Of a stretch of DNA of 64,000 nucleotides, positions 54,801-64,000 are shown one piece after another; position 1 is the first letter of the stretch, and every line of letters begins with the position of its first letter. The translations under genes were made by a program, and so were the position numbers. Origin of the DNA: Colias croceus. Lineage: Eukaryota; Arthropoda; Insecta; Lepidoptera; Pieridae. Under the pieces are notes generated by a model. That model saw only the letters and a list, made by a program, of their open reading frames with translations. It was not told the origin of the DNA and ran no database searches. The DNA lies in contig NC_059566.1 of the NCBI RefSeq assembly GCF_905220415.1, positions 3,348,001 through 3,412,000 of the forward strand. Direction: 5' to 3'.

Positions 54801-57800
54801 TATAATTCGGTCAATTGATGACCGGTTGGCTCGGTTGGTAGTGGCCCTGCCTTCCAAGCCAGAGGTCGTGGGTTCGATTCCTACCCGGGGCAAACATTTG
54901 TGTGATGAACATAGATGTTTGCTCGGTGTCTGGGTGTTAATTATCTATTTATGTATTTATTTAAAATTATATATGTATGTTTATCAGCCATCTGGTTTCC
55001 ATAACACAAGCGAAAGCTTAGTATGGGACCAGACCGTGCCGTGTGTGAAAATTGTCCCGATATATTTATTTATTTATTTTATTAAATAATATATTTTCTA
55101 CACAAAACATTACCGTAGTTTAAGTTGTATTTGATGTTTAGAGCTAGCGCGCACGTGTTTCTTCAAATTTGACGTTGTCGCAAAGTAGATTCTGAAAGAA
55201 AAAAATATTCTATAACTTAATTATTTAATATATATAAATCTCGTGTCACAATGTTTGTCCTCAATGGACTCCTAAACCACTTAACCGATTATAATAAAAT
55301 TCGCACACCATGTGCAGTTCGATCCAACTTGAGAGATAGGATAGTTTAAATCTCAAATCGTTTTAGAGAAAGCGGGCGAAGCCGCAGGCGGTAAGCTAGT
55401 AAATTTATATTTATAAAGCATTTCAATGCCATAAAACCAAAAATATCAAATTCAATAATAAAATTAATTAGTCAAAGAAAAACCTTGAAAAACACATTTA
55501 AACACAAACTTTCGCAATTATAACATTAGTACTTAATCGTAATTTATTTCCCATACATTTTGTATTCGAATCAAATATTCGAAATGACATCCTCGTTTTG
55601 GAATACCGCGCAAGTTGTGCGCACTGATACATTATTTAATATTATTTCACATATCTACCTAATTATAATTAACTAGCGGTCCGCCCCGGCTTCGCCCGTG
55701 GTACATATTTCGCAATAAATGGTAACCTATGCCCTTTCTCGGGTATCAAAATATCTCCATACCAAATTTCATGCAAATTGGTTCAGTAGTTAAGGCGTGA
55801 TTGAGTAACAGACAGACAGACAGAGTTACTTTCGCATTTAAAATATTAGTATGGATATATTTACTTGCAAGGCTCGCAATATGGTTTCCTCTTCTGTCCA
55901 CTCTCTATACGATGTCTTTCTAAATGTTTCCGAAGAGACGCTCTCCATCTGAATTCCTTGGAACACACATCGCATGTGAATATTTCTGATTTTGTACTGA
56001 AAATTTTAAAAACAACTATTAAATGTTAAAAAATTAACAATTTATTGTATACTAGCTGTGCTCCGCGGTTTTACCCGCATCGTTCCGCTCCTGTTGGTCT
56101 TAGTGTGATCATATATAGCTTATAGCCTTCCTCGATGAATGGATAATTTTTCAAATCGGACTAGTAGTTCCTGAGATTAGCGCGTTCAAACAAACTCTTC
56201 AGCTTTATAATATTATAACTTAATAACTATAGATAACAATTTGTTGTATATTCGTATAATATTAGGACAGTTCTTTGGCATATTACGATAATATACAGTT
56301 ACATATTTTGTAAAATTAAATTGTAATACTGAAATGATTTAAAAGAGCAACTATGGAGTTTCTTGCCAATTCTTCTCCGTAGATACTGCTTTCCGAATCG
56401 GTGGTAAATGTTAAAAATATGTAATGACGTTTCAAAAGTGCTTCTCGAAGAAATCTAGTTGAATAAATAAATGTTTGACTTTGAGTTTAGGAGAAAAATG
56501 TAAAAATATGGGTGTACTGTACAGAGAAATAGAAAAAGAACAAAAAATAAATCTAACCTAAAGATTATAATTATTTACTACTTAAATGAACTTTTTTGAA
56601 AGAAAGACAGGAATAAAAATATTTCATTCCACAATATGGTACACATATTTTAAACTATAAGAAAACGAGCGTGTGCGCCGAGCACACGTGTCAGAAGTGA
56701 AACATCTTTGACAAGATTCAAAGATACCAAAATCGTCACCATACACAATTACTCCATTTACTCTCAACGCGCCTAAAGTTTCAGATTTTGGTATATTTGT
56801 AATCTTGCTTAAGAAGTTTCACTTCTGACACGTGTGCTCGGCACTTACGCTGTTTTTATGCTATGTAGTGATATTTACCTGACTTCAGAAACACTCTCTG
56901 TTTGTACAATCAAGTTATTTTCATCATTATCATGTGAATACTGTTCAATTCTGAAAAAAATATAAAAATTTATATTATTTACAAAAAGTTATATACAACT
57001 AGCTTTCTATCCGCAGCTTCGCCCGCGCAGTCAAAGAAAAACCCGCATAGTTCCCGTTCTAGCCCGCGGCTTCGCCCGCTTTCTCTAAAACGATTTGAGA
57101 TTTAAACTATCCTATCCCTCAAGTTGGATCGAACTGCACATGGTGAGCGAATTTTATTATAATCGGAGAGACACGAGATTTATATATACAGTGTAAACTC
57201 TATATAACGACACTCGATTTAACGACAAACTCTCTAAAGCGTCAAAATCAATTGCCTTTGGTTGGTTTAGCTTATCTACCATACAATGATACACTCTACA
57301 TAGCATCACACTCACTCTCAATAACGACAACAATTAAGTAATAAACTCGACGTCATTTATACCGAACTTTCTAAGAAATTCGTTTTTTTGTTTACAAATT
57401 GGGATTGCTTGCACGTGTAGACTGTTTTTGACCGATACGTTATCATATTCTTAGTTGCTCACAAACTTTCAAACTGTAAACATGGCTAGTAAAAGAAAAT
57501 CATTGTCTATTGACGACTACTGACAACAGACTATACACAATAGCGTTCAAGTAACATTCTTTTTTATGTACATAACTACTAACACTAGTCTGATTAATTA
57601 CACTGTATTAAGATACTAGCTTTCCACCCGCAGCTTCGCCCGCGCAGTCAAAGAAAAACCCGCATAGTTCCCGTTCTCGTGTGATTTCCGGGATAAAACC
57701 TATCCTATTTCCCAGGGCAAAAAGTAGCCTATGTCCTTTCTATATGGACCGATCGGGCCGGCATTGCCATGTCGCGACGCATGTTGAAATTTTACTCTCA

Positions 57801-60800
57801 ACGCGCCTAAAGAAGTTTCACTTCAACAAACATATTATTACATAATTTTCAATACTATTTCATTATAAATAAGAATGAACGTACGAATGAATGAATAAAG
57901 AATCTTGACTGACCGGTTGGCTTGGTTTGTAGTGACCCTGCCTTCCAACTTCCAAGCCAGGGGTTGTGGGTTCGATTCCCACCCGGGGCAAATGTTTGTG
58001 TGATATTTGCTCTGTGTCTGGGTGTTAATTATCTATATAAGTATTTATTTAAAATTATATATGTATGTTTATCAGCCATCTGGTTTCCATAACATAAGCG
58101 AAAGCTTAGTATGGGATCAGATCGTGCCGTGTGTGAAAATTGTCCCGAAATACTTATTTATTACTAGCGGTCCGCCCCGGCTTCGCCCGTGGTACATATT
58201 AACGTTTTCTCTACATAAGAACCATCCTCGTACTTCAAGGAATATAATAAAAAAAGAATTATCGAAATCGGTTCAGCCGTTCTCGAGTTATGGAATTACA
58301 ACGAAAAGTGGCATTGATTTTTATACTTATTTATTATTTATCTTCAAAACTCACCCCACACAATGCATCATATTATAATGTTTGACCACATCTCTCTTGT
58401 ACACAAAACGTTTGTCACAAGCGCTACATTGGAACCTCAGTCTGTGCCTCTTGTTGTGATATTTGAACGATATCGTCGAATTGAATGCACATTTACATAT
58501 TGTGCATTGGTATTTTGATTTCTGTAAAAGAAAATGCACATAGTATTATTTATAATAATCTTCTATCTATACTTACTTATATTATAAAGCTGAAGAGTTT
58601 GTTTGTTTGAACGCGCTACTCTCGGAAATCTTTCCGTGTTAGATAGTCGATTTATCGAGGAAGGTTATAGGCTATATATCATCACGCTACGACCAACCTG
58701 AGTGGAGCCACGGGGGTGAAAACGCGCGGAGCAGCTATTATTATAATAAAAATGTGTTTCTAAGCGCAAAACTCGAAAACAGCTGAACCGATTTCATTAA
58801 TTATTTTTTTATAATACTCCTTGAAGTAGTTACGAGGATGGAGAGAAAATGTAAACATGAACCACGAGCGAAGCCGGGTGGGATCGTTAGTGATTACTAA
58901 AGTTAGAAAAACAAAAAAATGCTTTCCGCTCGCGACTTCGCCCCCGTTCTTAAAGAAAAGCCCGCATAGTTCCCGTTTCTGTGTGAAATCCCTATCCTAT
59001 GTGTTAATCCAAGTTACCCTCTAAGAGTGCAAAATTTCATTGTAATCGATTCAGTACTATTTGCGTGAAAGAGTAACAAACATACATACATACATCCATC
59101 CTCACACTGGGATTTTTATCCCATAAATCCCTATCCTATGTGTTAATCCAAGTTACCCTCTAAGAGTGCAAAATTTCATTGTAATCGATTCTGTACTATT
59201 TGCGTGAAAGAGTAACAAACATACATACATACATCCATCCTCACAAACTTTCGCATTTTAATATTAGCAGGATAAAAGATCTCTTACCGTTTCATGTTTA
59301 CCACTAGTATGTTCGTCTAAATCGTCTCTATTTGTGAATGTTATTACACATAGATCACATTTAAACATTGCATTTACATATTCCTCACTCGCTCTAATAT
59401 ATTGCCGCTCTTCTGCCATCTCTTTCTTACTCAACCTTACCTCCTTATAGATGTCACTTTCTTTAGAATCGTTACAATCTATAGGAGTTTCTGTTTCAGC
59501 TTCATTTGTGGAATCATTGTCGTTATATTCTGTGTCATTAATGTTAATGTCTCTAATGTTAATGTCTTTAATGTTAATGTCTCTAATGTTAATGTCTTCA
59601 ATGTTATTAATGTCAGTAATGTCTGTAACATCATCATTAATTTCATCTTTTATTGTATCTATTATTTCATAGTGTGTATCTGTTTTAGGTTCATTGGAGA
59701 TTGATATAGAAAATACTGCTTTTGATTGTAATGTTGTTTGTGATAGACTCTGGAAAATATTAAAAAAAACTTATTTAAATATACAGTATGACATGGCAAA
59801 TGTTCTCTTAAGATCTATGTCACTTGAAGATAAGAAGATACGCAAGTTTTAAATTTTTTTATCGGAGTATTCTAAATACGACACAAATTGTATTTTACGC
59901 CCATATTTTCGCAAATTGATGTGCGTTAAAACAATGTGCCTTTTGTCGTATTTTAAACAAGCGTAAAATTAAAACTTTTCTGTGATTGGTTCATTGTTTA
60001 TATAACAAATGGATATCTGTTACTTTTTTAAATGTCCGCTAGATGTGGCAAATTGATAAATAAACGAAAATAATTACATAATATAAAACAAAGTCACTTT
60101 CTGTCCCTATGTCATACAAAGGTATGCTTAAATCTTTAAAACTACGCAACGGATTTTGATGCGGTTTTTTTAATAGATAGAGTGAACTCTCGTTTAGAAA
60201 CCTACAAAAGTTAATAAATTTCTAGGGAAAATTATCAACTAGCACATTTAGGGTGCTTTTCTAACAATAATGTGTGAGGATGTGTAGTGAGGACTGTGTT
60301 TTGCTGTGTTGTGCAACCAACTAGCTTTGCACTAGCTAGTTATATCTATGCTAATACATATTATAAAGCTAAGAGTTTGTTTGTCTGTTTGAACACGCTA
60401 TACTCAGGTACTGCTGGTCCGATTTGAAAAAATCTTTTGGTCTTAGATAGCCCATTTATTGAGGAAGGCTATAGACTATACAATTATACATCATCACGCT
60501 AAGAACAACAGGAGCGGAGTTACGCGGGTAACACCGTGGAGCGAAGCTAGTAAGAAATAAAAGTTTACCTTCTTGACACATTCATTCAAAATCTTCTGTG
60601 CGCTAAATACAACTTTCTGTTTGAACTTTTTAATTTTAACCAATATCGCTACACATTCGAAGCAAAGCTGTATCAACTTCATTTTTGTATCCTGAAATTT
60701 AAAATTATAATATTTCAATAAGTTAATTAACTGTACATAAAACGACGTGTGGCACTCGGGGACTGCCGCGGTAAAGCTATTGCATGCTATGCCTTCAAGC

Positions 60801-61553
60801 CACTCCTCCGCCCGTCGGAACGGGGAGCGAGAGGTTTTTTCGTTACGGAATTTCTCGATTCGGTCCCCGCGCTCAAGGCCCGCGATAGAAGCTATGCAAT
60901 AGCTTAATAAATCAATTAGCAATGGTGGCTCAGTGTTGAGACCTAAGACTTCAAATTGATAATTGCGGGGTTTGAGACTAAGAGGGCGTACAGGAAATAA
61001 ATTCTTTTTTCAATTTATCTGCGGATGTTATAACATCACCCCTGCTCAAACGGTGAAGGAAAATATAGTGAGGAAAACAACATGTCTAAGAATCAAAAGT
61101 TCGACGACATGCGACATCCGCCAGACCACACTTGGCCAGCATGGTGGATTATTGTCTGACCCCTTAAGGGAGGTCCGTGTCACAGCAGTGGGAACGTATA
61201 TGGGCTGGTGATGATGATGATGATGATGAATAAATAATACAGAAAAACCAATAAAGCTGTTTTATATTAAAAATTAACAGAATTGTCTGTCTGGTTGTTT
61301 GTACATACACAGTAAAAATTATGTAAATTTTTTTTTAAGCAATTTTAGTCCATTTTTAAAATACACATACTATTACATATTTTTTAAGTTATATGTACAC
61401 GATTTATTTGTTATATTCTAAAATTAATAGCCCAATTACCTGATTCTTCAAAATATCTAAAAAACATTCCTTCAAAGTAGCGTCGTTAATAATCGATATT
61501 TTTCGTTCCGAATTCAAGCATCCATAGCATATATCATTGTACAAGGGATCCAT
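48804..61553 (-). CDS. ZAD-C2H2 zinc-finger protein, 12 exons, 11 fingers
   Basis: Minus-strand exons in order: 61553-61440, 60691-60569, 59749-59288, 58521-58355, 56950-56879, 55996-55865, 55191-55114, 54328-54164, 52653-52543, 51986-51875, 50464-50366, 48944-48804. All have GT-AG borders and phases agree, giving 1776 nt and 591 aa. Residues 1-79 form a zinc-finger-associated domain (ZAD; C9, C12, C48, C51), which dimerises many insect transcription factors. An acidic linker holds DINI-type pentad repeats. Fingers start at C210, C239, C265, C321, C353, C415, C445, C478, C507, C537 and C566. Fingers 5 and 7 have H-x6-H instead of H-x3-5-H. Introns cut fingers 5, 9 and 10 just after the Cys pair. 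Likely a nuclear DNA-binding regulator; its targets are unknown. TTTATT near 48503 could be the antisense of a poly(A) signal. Confidence 0.9.
48974..49192 (+). repeat. Family D repeat in zinc-finger gene intron 11
   Basis: Forward copy with (GTCT)n, starting 30 bp beyond the exon 12 acceptor. Confidence 0.75.
49235..49815. repeat. Intron 11: family F, B and D-like repeats in series
   Basis: Family F reversed at 49235-49385, family B at 49405-49600, and a D-like copy without GTCT at 49620-49815. They abut one another. Confidence 0.65.
49824..50350 (+). repeat. Retroelement tail and GTCT-bearing repeat
   Basis: A CAGCGCTGTTCGGGTGTTAG segment with a TTCTTTCTTTC tail (49824-50025), then a repeat with six GTCT units ending in GGCGGAAGCTAGT (50030-50350). 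The end is 16 bp from exon 11. Confidence 0.6.
50746..51006 (-). repeat. tRNA-derived SINE, copy 1
   Basis: On the minus strand: A box (TTGGCTTAGTTAGTAGTGG), B box (GGTTCGATCCC), a body with TGTTTGCTCTGTGTCTGGGT, and an ATTT-type tail. Same family as 52257-52523, 54818-55085 and 57908-58163. Confidence 0.85.
51038..51255 (-). repeat. Family A repeat
   Basis: Reverse copy beginning TTTCTGCCCGCGGCGTCGCC, in intron 10 of the zinc-finger gene. Confidence 0.75.
51374..51412 (-). repeat. Duplicated fragment of zinc-finger exon 10 with splice donor
   Basis: Matches the last about 35 bp of exon 10 plus its donor, including GTGCATACTTGTAACGA and a GT after the lysine codon, with a few changes. It lies on the far side of the minisatellite from the real exon. 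Confidence 0.7.
51438..51870. repeat. Minisatellite CATCTCACAC/CATCTTACAT
   Basis: About 430 bp of 10-bp units in higher-order blocks of 30-40 bp, abutting the exon 10 donor. Long open frames on the plus strand (51424-52041 and 51444-51905) exist only because the repeat lacks stops. Confidence 0.95.
52060..52235 (+). repeat. Family E repeat
   Basis: Inverted relative to 39062-39250, with GTCGCTTTCTCTGTCCCTAT at the left and AAGCGGGCGACGCCGAGGGC at the right. Confidence 0.7.
52257..52523 (+). repeat. tRNA-derived SINE, copy 2
   Basis: A box about 52268, B box GGTTTGATTCC about 52314, ATTT tail to 52523. Its tail stops about 20 bp from exon 9 of the zinc-finger gene. Confidence 0.9.
52929..53610 (-). 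repeat. Family A repeat with two internal insertions
   Basis: Interrupted by a roughly 65-bp AT-rich repeat near 52970-53040 (also seen at 55400-55460) and by the 398-bp element at 53093-53490. Confidence 0.65.
53093..53490. mobile_element. Small DNA element with 7-bp TSD
   Basis: 398 bp bounded by CACA and TGTG, flanked by CCTATGT at 53086-53092 and 53491-53497, within a family A copy. Inner inverted words GGACACTC and GAGTGTCC lie close to the ends. No transposase. Confidence 0.7.
53611..54163. other. Intron 8 of the zinc-finger gene, repetitive AT-rich
   Basis: Loosely repeated CAAAAATC(T/G)(A/C)TC and ATCAAAATCC words. No coding signal. Confidence 0.4.
54329..54817. other. Intron 7 of the zinc-finger gene, low complexity
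   Basis: Rich in TCCTAAC/TCCTA words, including two copies of CTACTATTAACAATGAAA (about 54497 and 54627). No gene. Confidence 0.4.
54818..55085 (+). repeat. tRNA-derived SINE, copy 3
   Basis: The cleanest copy: A box TTGGCTCGGTTGGTAGTGG, B box GGTTCGATTCC, and the CGTGTGTGAAAATTGTCCCG end. Its tail lies about 30 bp from exon 7 of the zinc-finger gene. Confidence 0.9.
55225..55398 (+). repeat. Family H repeat
   Basis: Nearly identical to 47930-48103. A partial reverse copy is at 57060-57190. Confidence 0.75.
55670..55855 (-). repeat. Family D repeat, reverse copy
   Basis: Reads AGCGGTCCGCCCCGGCTTCG to GACAGACAGACAGAGTTACT. It ends about 10 bp before exon 6 of the zinc-finger gene. Confidence 0.75.
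56050..56220 (-). repeat. Family B repeat, reverse copy
   Basis: In intron 5 of the zinc-finger gene; ends in AACTCTTCAGCTTTATAATAT. Confidence 0.7.
56650..56850. repeat. Family F repeats, inverted pair
   Basis: A reverse copy followed by a partial forward end, both carrying GACACGTGTGCTCGGC-type tips, so the segment is partly palindromic. Confidence 0.6.
57000..57810. repeat. Intron 4: truncated A, H and F repeats around unique DNA
   Basis: Partial A and H copies at 57000-57190, unique AT-rich DNA at 57191-57610, a reverse family A copy at 57615-57740, and a family F end near 57770-57810. Confidence 0.55.
57908..58163 (+). repeat. tRNA-derived SINE, copy 4
   Basis: Has a short internal duplication (CTTCCAACTTCCAAGCCAG) between the A and B boxes and a deletion in the body. 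Confidence 0.85.
58565..58740 (+). repeat. Family B repeat
   Basis: Diverged forward copy in intron 3 of the zinc-finger gene. Confidence 0.65.
58920..59270 (-). repeat. Family A repeat with internal tandem duplication
   Basis: The segment CCTATCCTATGTGTTAATCC through CATACATACATCCATCCTCA occurs twice in direct order (about 58990-59105 and 59130-59245). Confidence 0.75.
59535..59605 (-). repeat. 15-bp coding minisatellite in zinc-finger exon 3
   Basis: Four or more units of GACATTAACATTAGA-type sequence encode the DINI(R/K) pentad repeat of the acidic linker. Length variation here would stay in frame. Confidence 0.85.
60060..60190 (+). repeat. Family E repeat
   Basis: Reverse relative to 39062-39250. 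It shows the uninterrupted TTAATAGATAGAG junction. Confidence 0.7.
60345..60550 (+). repeat. Family B repeat
   Basis: Forward copy ending 19 bp before exon 2 of the zinc-finger gene. Confidence 0.7.
60740..60905 (-). repeat. Family G repeat
   Basis: Reverse copy. Relative to the zinc-finger gene its end lies about 50 bp upstream of the exon 2 acceptor. Confidence 0.8.
60920..61230 (+). repeat. SINE with RTE-like tail
   Basis: A tRNA-like head (TGGCTCAGTGTTGAGACC) and a 3' end CAGCAGTGGGAACGTATA followed by (GAT)n, as in RTE-type LINEs and the SINEs that use them. Confidence 0.6.
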
Positions 61554-62281
61554 ATTGGAGTTAAATATTAAATACACAAGATCAAATATCTAATTATTAT
61601 TTGAATTAAACAATTTGTTTTTGCAGTTTTGCACTGCGAATGCTGCGATTATAAATAAACAAAATCAATGACGTTTATACACAATTGACAGTCGACAGAT
61701 TATAAAAGCTCCAACGCCACAGAGATAAAAATTATACCACTAGAGCGCATTGCGGCATAATGCTTCGTTGAGTGTTCCAACTACAGCAACGCTTCGCACA
61801 ATCGAGCACTTAAAAGTAATGCGCGTGAATTGATGCGTGCAATCGATTTATCTTTAATTGTTGGAAAAAAATTTAAAGCTTTCGTTTCCTTGTAGTTTTT
61901 TCGAAATAATCAAAGTTAATTCAAGTTGTGTTAAAAAAAATTGGTTGCCTGTAAAGTCGGTATAAGGGCGAAAGTTTTACGTGACAACGACTTTGAGTGG
62001 TAAAAAAACCATGCCCGAGTGGAAGGGACGCGTGCCTCTCACTCGCTCTCATTGTGATCGCATAACGTGAGTGGAGCGCAAGGCGGAGCGTAACGCAGTT
62101 TCTTGAAGTTCTTGGCGCAACCTGGTGCGTTTCACGTTCCAATTAAGCATCAGCATAATTCGGCATTGTGCGCCACTGAGTCGCATTATGCTCTGTAATT
62201 GGTAAACAGCCTATGATGCTTGTTTGTAACTTAAAATTTATATTTTATTCTGTGATTTCAATAAACAAAATGATGACAGAA
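61554..62281. promoter_or_regulatory. Upstream region of the zinc-finger gene
   Basis: 5' UTR and probable promoter of the minus-strand gene. Degenerate inverted segments at about 61738-61763 and 62153-62178 may bound a MITE of about 440 bp. No clear TATA box was assigned. Confidence 0.35.
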
Positions 62282-62453
62282 CCAAGAAGCATAAATCTAA
62301 TATACACTGGAGATTGCACTATGATCATTAACTTGTTACAAGAAAATATGACCTTGAATGACGCCTGTATGTTTTTTATCCCTTTCACACCTTACTTGGC
62401 AAGTTGGCAAGTTACTAATTGAAATTTCCAGTGTATTAGATATAAGCTTCTTG
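62282..62453. mobile_element. MITE related to the 7852-14578 transposon
   Basis: 172 bp with the same CCAAGAAGC...GCTTCTTGG ends and left interior (TGGAGATTGCACTATGA) as the large element. Flanked by ACAGAA at 62276-62281 and 62454-62459. Confidence 0.9.
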
Positions 62454-62756
62454 GACAGAACAATACCTATGTTACTCTTTGCCTGCTCATTACATATTTA
62501 ACTGTGCTAGTAAAATATAAAATATTTTACACTACATCTTAAAAAGCCGGGTTATGACAATGATATTTTATGTATAGATACGTTATATACTCACAATATA
62601 TCCAAAAAAAATGCTTCATATGCAGTGTCAGGCACACACAAATACAAGTTTCATTTTACTTAATTTATTACATTGACAGACTGTATAAGAGAGATGGCTA
62701 TAATAAAATGATATAAACAAAAAAGACAAAGATAGTTTGTCACTTCCGCGCAGGTG

Positions 62757-62830
62757 TAAGCAAAAGTCATAAGAATTCACCAATTAAATATAAATAAACA
62801 AATAGTTGCCATGGCAATTGGCATAGACTA
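62757..62830 (-). repeat. Fragment of the GC-rich MITE interior
   Basis: Reverse match to about 30006-30080 (TTGCCATGGCAACTATTTGT). Confidence 0.7.
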
Positions 62831-63009
62831 ACGACACAGAAGGTTCAATGTTATAGATGTTTCGTTTCCTGCGCACGTAAACAAATGTGACAATTTCATT
62901 TAAGTACTATTTAATTATTATTATGAAGTTGTATTAAAATGAAAAAAACTTTTTTGGAGATATAACTGTATTAAGCATTTATTACTAGCTGTGGTGTTCG
63001 TTTTCGGTC

Positions 63010-63160
63010 ATCATCATTTCACCCGATAAACACCCACTGCTGAGCATAGTCCTCCTTATAGAACTCCATACGGACTGATCTTACGATATTCGTTTCAAGG
63101 CAGTTCCCGGAACCCGTACAAGGTCATCACTCCAACTTGTAGGATATAATAATAGTGGTG
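63010..63160 (-). repeat. RTE-like LINE 3' end
   Basis: Starts TCATCATCATTTCACCCG and contains CCACTGCTGAGCATAGTCCT, the reverse of a common lepidopteran RTE tail. Confidence 0.6.
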
Positions 63161-64000
63161 CCTAGATGAAAAAAAGTATGAAATAAAAGAAAGGATGAAG
63201 TATAAGCCTTTTTTATCTAAAACACAAATAAAATTTATGTTCAATAGCTATTTACAGAAAAGCAAATAGCATTTTTCGTCAGTAGCGATAATCTTTTCTT
63301 TAATGTATACGTATATTCAACATCATTTTTGCAAACAAACATTTTTGCCATCACGATTTCATTGTATATAATAAATAGATATATTTGTTAATTACATGCA
63401 CTGTGTGGATTTAAATATAAAAATAATCAAGTATTTACCCAAATCGAAATTAATAAAATAACCGTTCTATTTTCAATAATCGTATCTACATGATAATCTT
63501 TGAACACAGTGTGCGCTAGCTTTGTCACACTAGTGATTGAAGCAATGTTTTATCCCTTTCATTATTTCAATACAAGTGTCAAGCAAGTGTCATTCATTAA
63601 TAATTGCAAATTGTTATTTTTGCTCTAAAATTATAATATTTTAATACATTTACCTGTGATATGATATTCCTCTATCTTTCTTTATTTTACTTCGTAATTT
63701 GTGCACTTTCTGAACACACAAGAAGGCATTATTGATAATTTTAACGTTTATATCAGCATGTACGTTCGCTATCACAAGTCACAATCTGACTGATTCCACT
63801 GGTCCCAATTAGGACCAATTCACGGTTTACGTTTTGGTGCGTTGGTAACGTATCTACCTCTTGTTTCTATATATAATATCATTGGGTTATGAGAATAGCC
63901 GGCTATCACAAAGAGAAAGAACTGTATTGCATAATGTTTTTTTTAATATACAAATTTATGAGAATTGGTTTAAAAAAATATAATCATATTATTAATATTC
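63161..64000. other. No recognisable gene
   Basis: AT-rich DNA to the end of the window; no repeat or coding signal identified. Confidence 0.4.

Noticed and set aside
50746..58163. tRNA-like A and B boxes read as possible tRNA genes
   Set aside because: Four copies share the same non-tRNA body and ATTT tail and have no paired acceptor stem, so they are SINEs.
59402..59704. Plus-strand frames with NVNVSNV and LMLMSLM repeats
   Set aside because: Antisense to exon 3 of the zinc-finger gene, whose minus-strand frame is continuous with consensus splice sites.

Overview
The window is eukaryotic nuclear DNA, almost certainly from a moth or butterfly (Lepidoptera). Genes have GT-AG introns, bulk DNA is AT-rich, and short repeats ending in 'gcgggcgaagc' or starting 'ctgaagagtttgtttg' recur dozens of times, as they do in lepidopteran genomes. 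Species cannot be named. All calls come from reading and hand translation; no search was run.

Left half (1-32 kb): a transposon graveyard. In order: a hAT transposase tail; a decayed protein-primed DNA polymerase B of Polinton/Maverick type cut by an intact piggyBac element (1819-4261); a Tc1/mariner-related transposase half with about 81 residues between the last two acidic residues; a MADF-like exon; a 6.7-kb DNA transposon (7852-14578) with a 6-bp target duplication that hosts a near-complete LINE with ORF1 and ORF2; three broken PIF/Harbinger sets, one carrying an errantivirus-like LTR element in its intron; a mariner-like remnant; a minus-strand LINE half; a Merlin-type fragment; and a GC-rich MITE.

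Middle (33-44 kb): two tandem four-exon genes on the plus strand (33360-35578 and 41219-44190). Each has exons of exactly 62, 181, 203 and 199 nt and encodes 214 aa. They are paralogous GNAT acetyltransferases of the insect arylalkylamine N-acetyltransferase (AANAT) type. An orphan THAP-type first exon lies between them. Introns and spacers are packed with MITEs.

44.3-47.5 kb: a three-level nest. An older dispersed repeat is split by a near-symmetrical foldback element of about 2 kb, with a 120-bp unit repeated about four times in each orientation. One arm of that element is split by a decayed piggyBac element.

Right part (48.8-61.6 kb, minus strand): one 12-exon gene whose joined exons total 1776 nt without a break, giving 591 aa. 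It has an N-terminal ZAD domain and 11 C2H2 zinc fingers, so it is probably a sequence-specific nuclear DNA-binding protein. Its introns hold four tRNA-derived SINEs and many MITEs. AANAT copy 2 and this gene converge on the foldback element.

61.6-64 kb: the upstream region of the zinc-finger gene, with a 172-bp MITE related to the 7852-14578 transposon and an RTE-like tail. No CRISPR, bacterial operon, rRNA or functional tRNA gene was seen.
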